This document shows positions 6,189 through 7,485 of a DNA stretch of 7,485 nt, one piece after another (the first letter of the stretch is position 1; every line of letters starts with the position of its first letter). Below the pieces are notes generated by a model. The model searched no databases. It worked only from the letters and a program-made list of their open reading frames with translations, and was not told the origin of the DNA. Location: contig JBBAEA010000157.1 in the NCBI GenBank assembly GCA_041656175.1, positions 1 through 7,485 on the forward strand. The letters are read 5' to 3'. A program made the position numbers and the translations under genes. Origin of the DNA: JBBAEA01 sp041656175. Lineage in GTDB: Bacteria > Myxococcota_A > Bradymonadia > UBA4248.

Positions 6189-6326
6189 TTTTTCTTTGCC
6201 ATTTTGCGCGTCTTCGTCGTCAGTGGCGTCGCTCAGCTCAGTCACGACCCTGAGGTCGCTCCTTCGCTTCGCTCCTTCGCTTCGCTCCTTGCTTCCTAGA
6301 ATCCGCATCAAAATGGCAAAGAAAAA
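6189..6326. repeat. Perfect 18-bp inverted repeat with 102-base loop
   Basis: The inner arms of the nested element, TTTTTCTTTGCCATTTTG at 6189-6206 and its exact complement at 6309-6326, are too far apart and too long for a normal terminator. The right arm is followed by CGTTTTTC, so rightward transcription could still end there. Confidence 0.8.
6257..6294. repeat. 13-bp tandem repeat, three copies
   Basis: CGCTCCTTCGCTT occurs at 6257-6269 and 6270-6282, and a third copy lacking one C at 6283-6294. It sits in the loop of the nested inverted repeat. The period is not a multiple of three, which fits non-coding DNA, and such a tract could vary in copy number by slippage. Confidence 0.85.
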
Positions 6327-6408
6327 CGTTTTTCTAATTTTTTCTTATTTTCGTGATCTTTGCACGGCTAGAAATGGGTTTAGCCCTGTGTAAAGCTCCC
6401 ACTAAGAA

Positions 6409-6428
6409 AATACAGCACCCCCTGTATT
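6409..6428. repeat. 7-bp hairpin between the phosphatase genes
   Basis: AATACAG (6409-6415) and CTGTATT (6422-6428) are perfect inverted repeats around CACCCC. Rightward there is no T-run; leftward the stem is followed by TTCTT, but no leftward gene precedes it. It may be an operator-like site upstream of the lipoprotein gene. Confidence 0.4.
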
Positions 6429-6519
6429 CGCAACAACAGCGAGGTGAGCGTTTTTCCAGCTTCGCAATCCCAATACCCATGAGCTAGCGACCTACCAAAA
6501 TATTGCTCCAACACAAGCT

Positions 6520-6526
6520 AGGAGAA
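6520..6526 (+). promoter_or_regulatory. Ribosome binding site deciding the lipoprotein start
   Basis: AGGAGAA lies six bases before the ATG at 6533. It overrides the in-frame TTG at 6503, which would add ten residues ahead of a signal peptide. Confidence 0.85.
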
Positions 6527-6532
6527 TCCGCG

Positions 6533-7321
6533 ATGAAGAAGTTCATAGTTTTACTCTGCTTTTTGCCGTTTTTATTGAGCTGCGAACAGGACTCGGCGCT
6601 CTCTCATAGCGCCACTTGCCCGCCTAACGGCGAGGAGATGCAGAGTGAGCAAAACTGGCTAAAAGAACTTCAAGCCTGCGAAGAACATTATGAGTGCAAG
6701 CTGCAGGAAAACAACGCATACCGCTGCGTTTCAACGACGCAATGCGACCCTGACGCTGAAACCCCGTGTCATGAAGAAGAACACCCCAAGGACGAAGTTC
6801 TTGAATTGTGGCTGCTTAGACATGGTCAGACTCACGCCAATGCAAACGGCATACTCGCGGGTTGGCTCGATACCGAACTAACGGATTTAGGTATTGAGCA
6901 AGCAAAAGCAGTTCGCCCCAAGTTAGACGCCATTAGCTTTCAAGCCGTTTACTCCTCCGACCTTAAGCGAACCGTCGACACCGCTCGCCTTGCCTACGGC
7001 GAACCCATTCAGGATAAACGTCTTAGAGAGACCCACTTTGGCGACTACGAAGGGATGTATATCTTAAAAATTGATCCTTTGTGCTTGTGGGAGCTATACA
7101 CTTTTGGCGATTTTAGTGCTCCTAATGGGGAATCCAAGAGCCAAACGAGAGATCGCGTTGTAGAATTTATCAACGAGCTTGCGCCGGGGCGCTATCTCGT
7201 TGTTTGTCACGGTGCGGTTATTCGTATTCTGTCCAATGAACTCGGCGAGGATTATATTTTGGACAATAGCGAAATTTTGCGCGTCGACTGGACCAATCAA
7301 AAAGTTATAGAAAAGCTTTAG
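6533..7321 (+). CDS. Lipoprotein histidine phosphatase with a Cys-rich linker
   Basis: This 262-residue protein is made for the cell envelope. MKK, a hydrophobic segment and a lipobox LLSC give lipid attachment at C17. Glu, not Asp, follows at +2, which favours the outer membrane if Gram-negative sorting rules apply. Residues 18-88 are an acidic linker with six cysteines (C29, C49, C55, C65, C71, C79), enough for three disulfides. The histidine phosphatase domain (92-262) has R96-H97-G98, R146, E166 in LRETHFGDYEG and H226 in VVCHGAVIR, so it looks catalytically intact. It is a close paralogue of the cytoplasmic phosphatase just upstream, and ends with the same DWTNQK region. The ATG at 6533 was chosen for its ribosome binding site and because it begins the signal peptide. 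The substrate is unknown; an external phosphate ester is inferred from location only. Confidence 0.92.
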   Translation: MKKFIVLLCFLPFLLSCEQDSALSHSATCPPNGEEMQSEQNWLKELQACEEHYECKLQENNAYRCVSTTQCDPDAETPCHEEEHPKDEVLELWLLRHGQTHANANGILAGWLDTELTDLGIEQAKAVRPKLDAISFQAVYSSDLKRTVDTARLAYGEPIQDKRLRETHFGDYEGMYILKIDPLCLWELYTFGDFSAPNGESKSQTRDRVVEFINELAPGRYLVVCHGAVIRILSNELGEDYILDNSEILRVDWTNQKVIEKL

Positions 7322-7342
7322 GGAAGCTCTGATCTATGTTGT

Positions 7343-7372
7343 GGGGCTCTGCCCCGCGCCCCGCTAAGGGGC
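7343..7372 (+). terminator. Paired GC-rich hairpins after the lipoprotein gene
   Basis: GGGGC (7343-7347) pairs with GCCCC (7351-7355) around TCT. GCCCC (7358-7362) pairs with GGGGC (7368-7372) around GCTAA. The equal arms allow alternative pairings. They begin 22 bases after the stop codon, where a terminator is expected, but no T-run follows. They may act as a weak terminator or protect the mRNA 3' end. Confidence 0.4.
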
Positions 7373-7380
7373 CGAAACGA

Positions 7381-7399
7381 GTAAAACTAAGTGTTTTAC
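7381..7399. repeat. 7-bp hairpin GTAAAAC/GTTTTAC
   Basis: GTAAAAC (7381-7387) and GTTTTAC (7393-7399) pair around TAAGT. Flanking GGGCC (7369-7373) and GGCCC (7408-7412) could extend the fold at a distance. No coding sequence is seen here. Confidence 0.5.
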
Positions 7400-7417
7400 G
7401 AGTTGATGGCCCAATGA

Positions 7418-7473
7418 GACTAGATTTGCGCAATCGAACGCAAGCCTGCGTGAGTGCAGCGCAAATCGTAGTC
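7418..7473. repeat. 14-bp cruciform-like hairpin at the right edge
   Basis: GACTAGATTTGCGC (7418-7431) pairs with 7459-7473, with one bulged G at 7468. The loop itself holds ACGCA/TGCGT (7438-7442 and 7447-7451). It is directly joined to the motif GTCGGAATTGAGG (7471-7483), a near copy of which follows a hairpin at the left edge. It is probably a dispersed extragenic repeat, continuing past the window. Confidence 0.65.
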
Positions 7474-7485
7474 GGAATTGAGGAA

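Larger units (their letters stand above)
6164..6398. repeat. Nested inverted-repeat element, about 235 bp
   Basis: The outer arms are GAGCTTTGCACGGGG (6164-6178) and the complement-matching segment 6384-6398, which agree at 13 of 15 positions. The inner arms TTTTTCTTTGCCATTTTG (6189-6206) and 6309-6326 are a perfect 18-bp inverted repeat around a 102-base loop. Between the right arms, 6362-6390 can fold on itself (GGCTA/TAGCC extended by GCAC/GTGT). There is no coding capacity for a transposase. It could be a MITE-like or other dispersed element, or a long mRNA fold insulating the two genes. No target-site duplication is evident to me. Confidence 0.7.
6158..6532. other. Structured non-coding gap between the two phosphatase genes
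   Basis: These 375 bases carry no plausible gene. They hold a nested inverted-repeat structure (6164-6398) with a 13-bp tandem repeat in its loop, a separate 7-bp hairpin (6409-6428), and then about 90 bases of leader ending in a strong ribosome binding site at 6520-6526. I did not find a convincing promoter for the lipoprotein gene. Confidence 0.7.

Noticed and set aside
6164..6398. An insertion sequence between the phosphatase genes
   Set aside because: No transposase frame or clear target duplication is seen; only inverted repeats are supported.
6503..6532. TTG start giving a 272-residue lipoprotein phosphatase
   Set aside because: The ATG at 6533 has a strong AGGAGAA site six bases upstream and begins a textbook lipoprotein signal peptide.

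Overview
The window looks like chromosomal DNA from a Gram-negative bacterium. The GC content is moderate (near 50% by eye), one protein carries a clear lipoprotein signal, and Shine-Dalgarno sites are good. The Cys-rich linker of that lipoprotein recalls secreted proteins of deltaproteobacterial lineages (Myxococcota/Bradymonadales-like), but this is a weak guess and the taxon cannot be fixed from the sequence. There are six convincing genes, no RNA gene, no transposase and no CRISPR array.

Left half, minus strand (4566 down to 180): three genes in catabolic order. They are an amidohydrolase of the cytosine deaminase-like group, a 772-residue molybdenum-binding subunit of the xanthine dehydrogenase/aldehyde oxidase family, and its 159-residue [2Fe-2S] subunit. 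Together they suggest hydroxylation and hydrolytic opening or deamination of an N-heterocycle or similar compound. The substrate is unknown. Residues that define xanthine dehydrogenases appear absent, no FAD subunit is present in the window, and the amidohydrolase seems to lack one classical metal-binding histidine. The amidohydrolase and Mo-subunit genes are separated by 315 bases that hold a 120-bp palindrome and a triple 9-bp direct repeat.

Right half, plus strand (4809 to 7321): thymidine kinase (tdk), then two histidine phosphatases. The two phosphatase domains align without gaps at about 73% identity (hand count). The first is a plain cytoplasmic form. The second has a lipoprotein signal and a six-cysteine linker, so it is probably a duplicate re-targeted to the cell envelope. 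The 375 bases between them hold a nested inverted-repeat structure with a 13-bp tandem repeat in its loop.

The 242 bases between the divergent amidohydrolase and tdk genes contain a good sigma70-type promoter reading left, with possible operator repeats near its start site. Intergenic DNA throughout is unusually rich in hairpins. Two short motifs recur after genes or hairpins, which suggests families of dispersed extragenic repeats in this genome.
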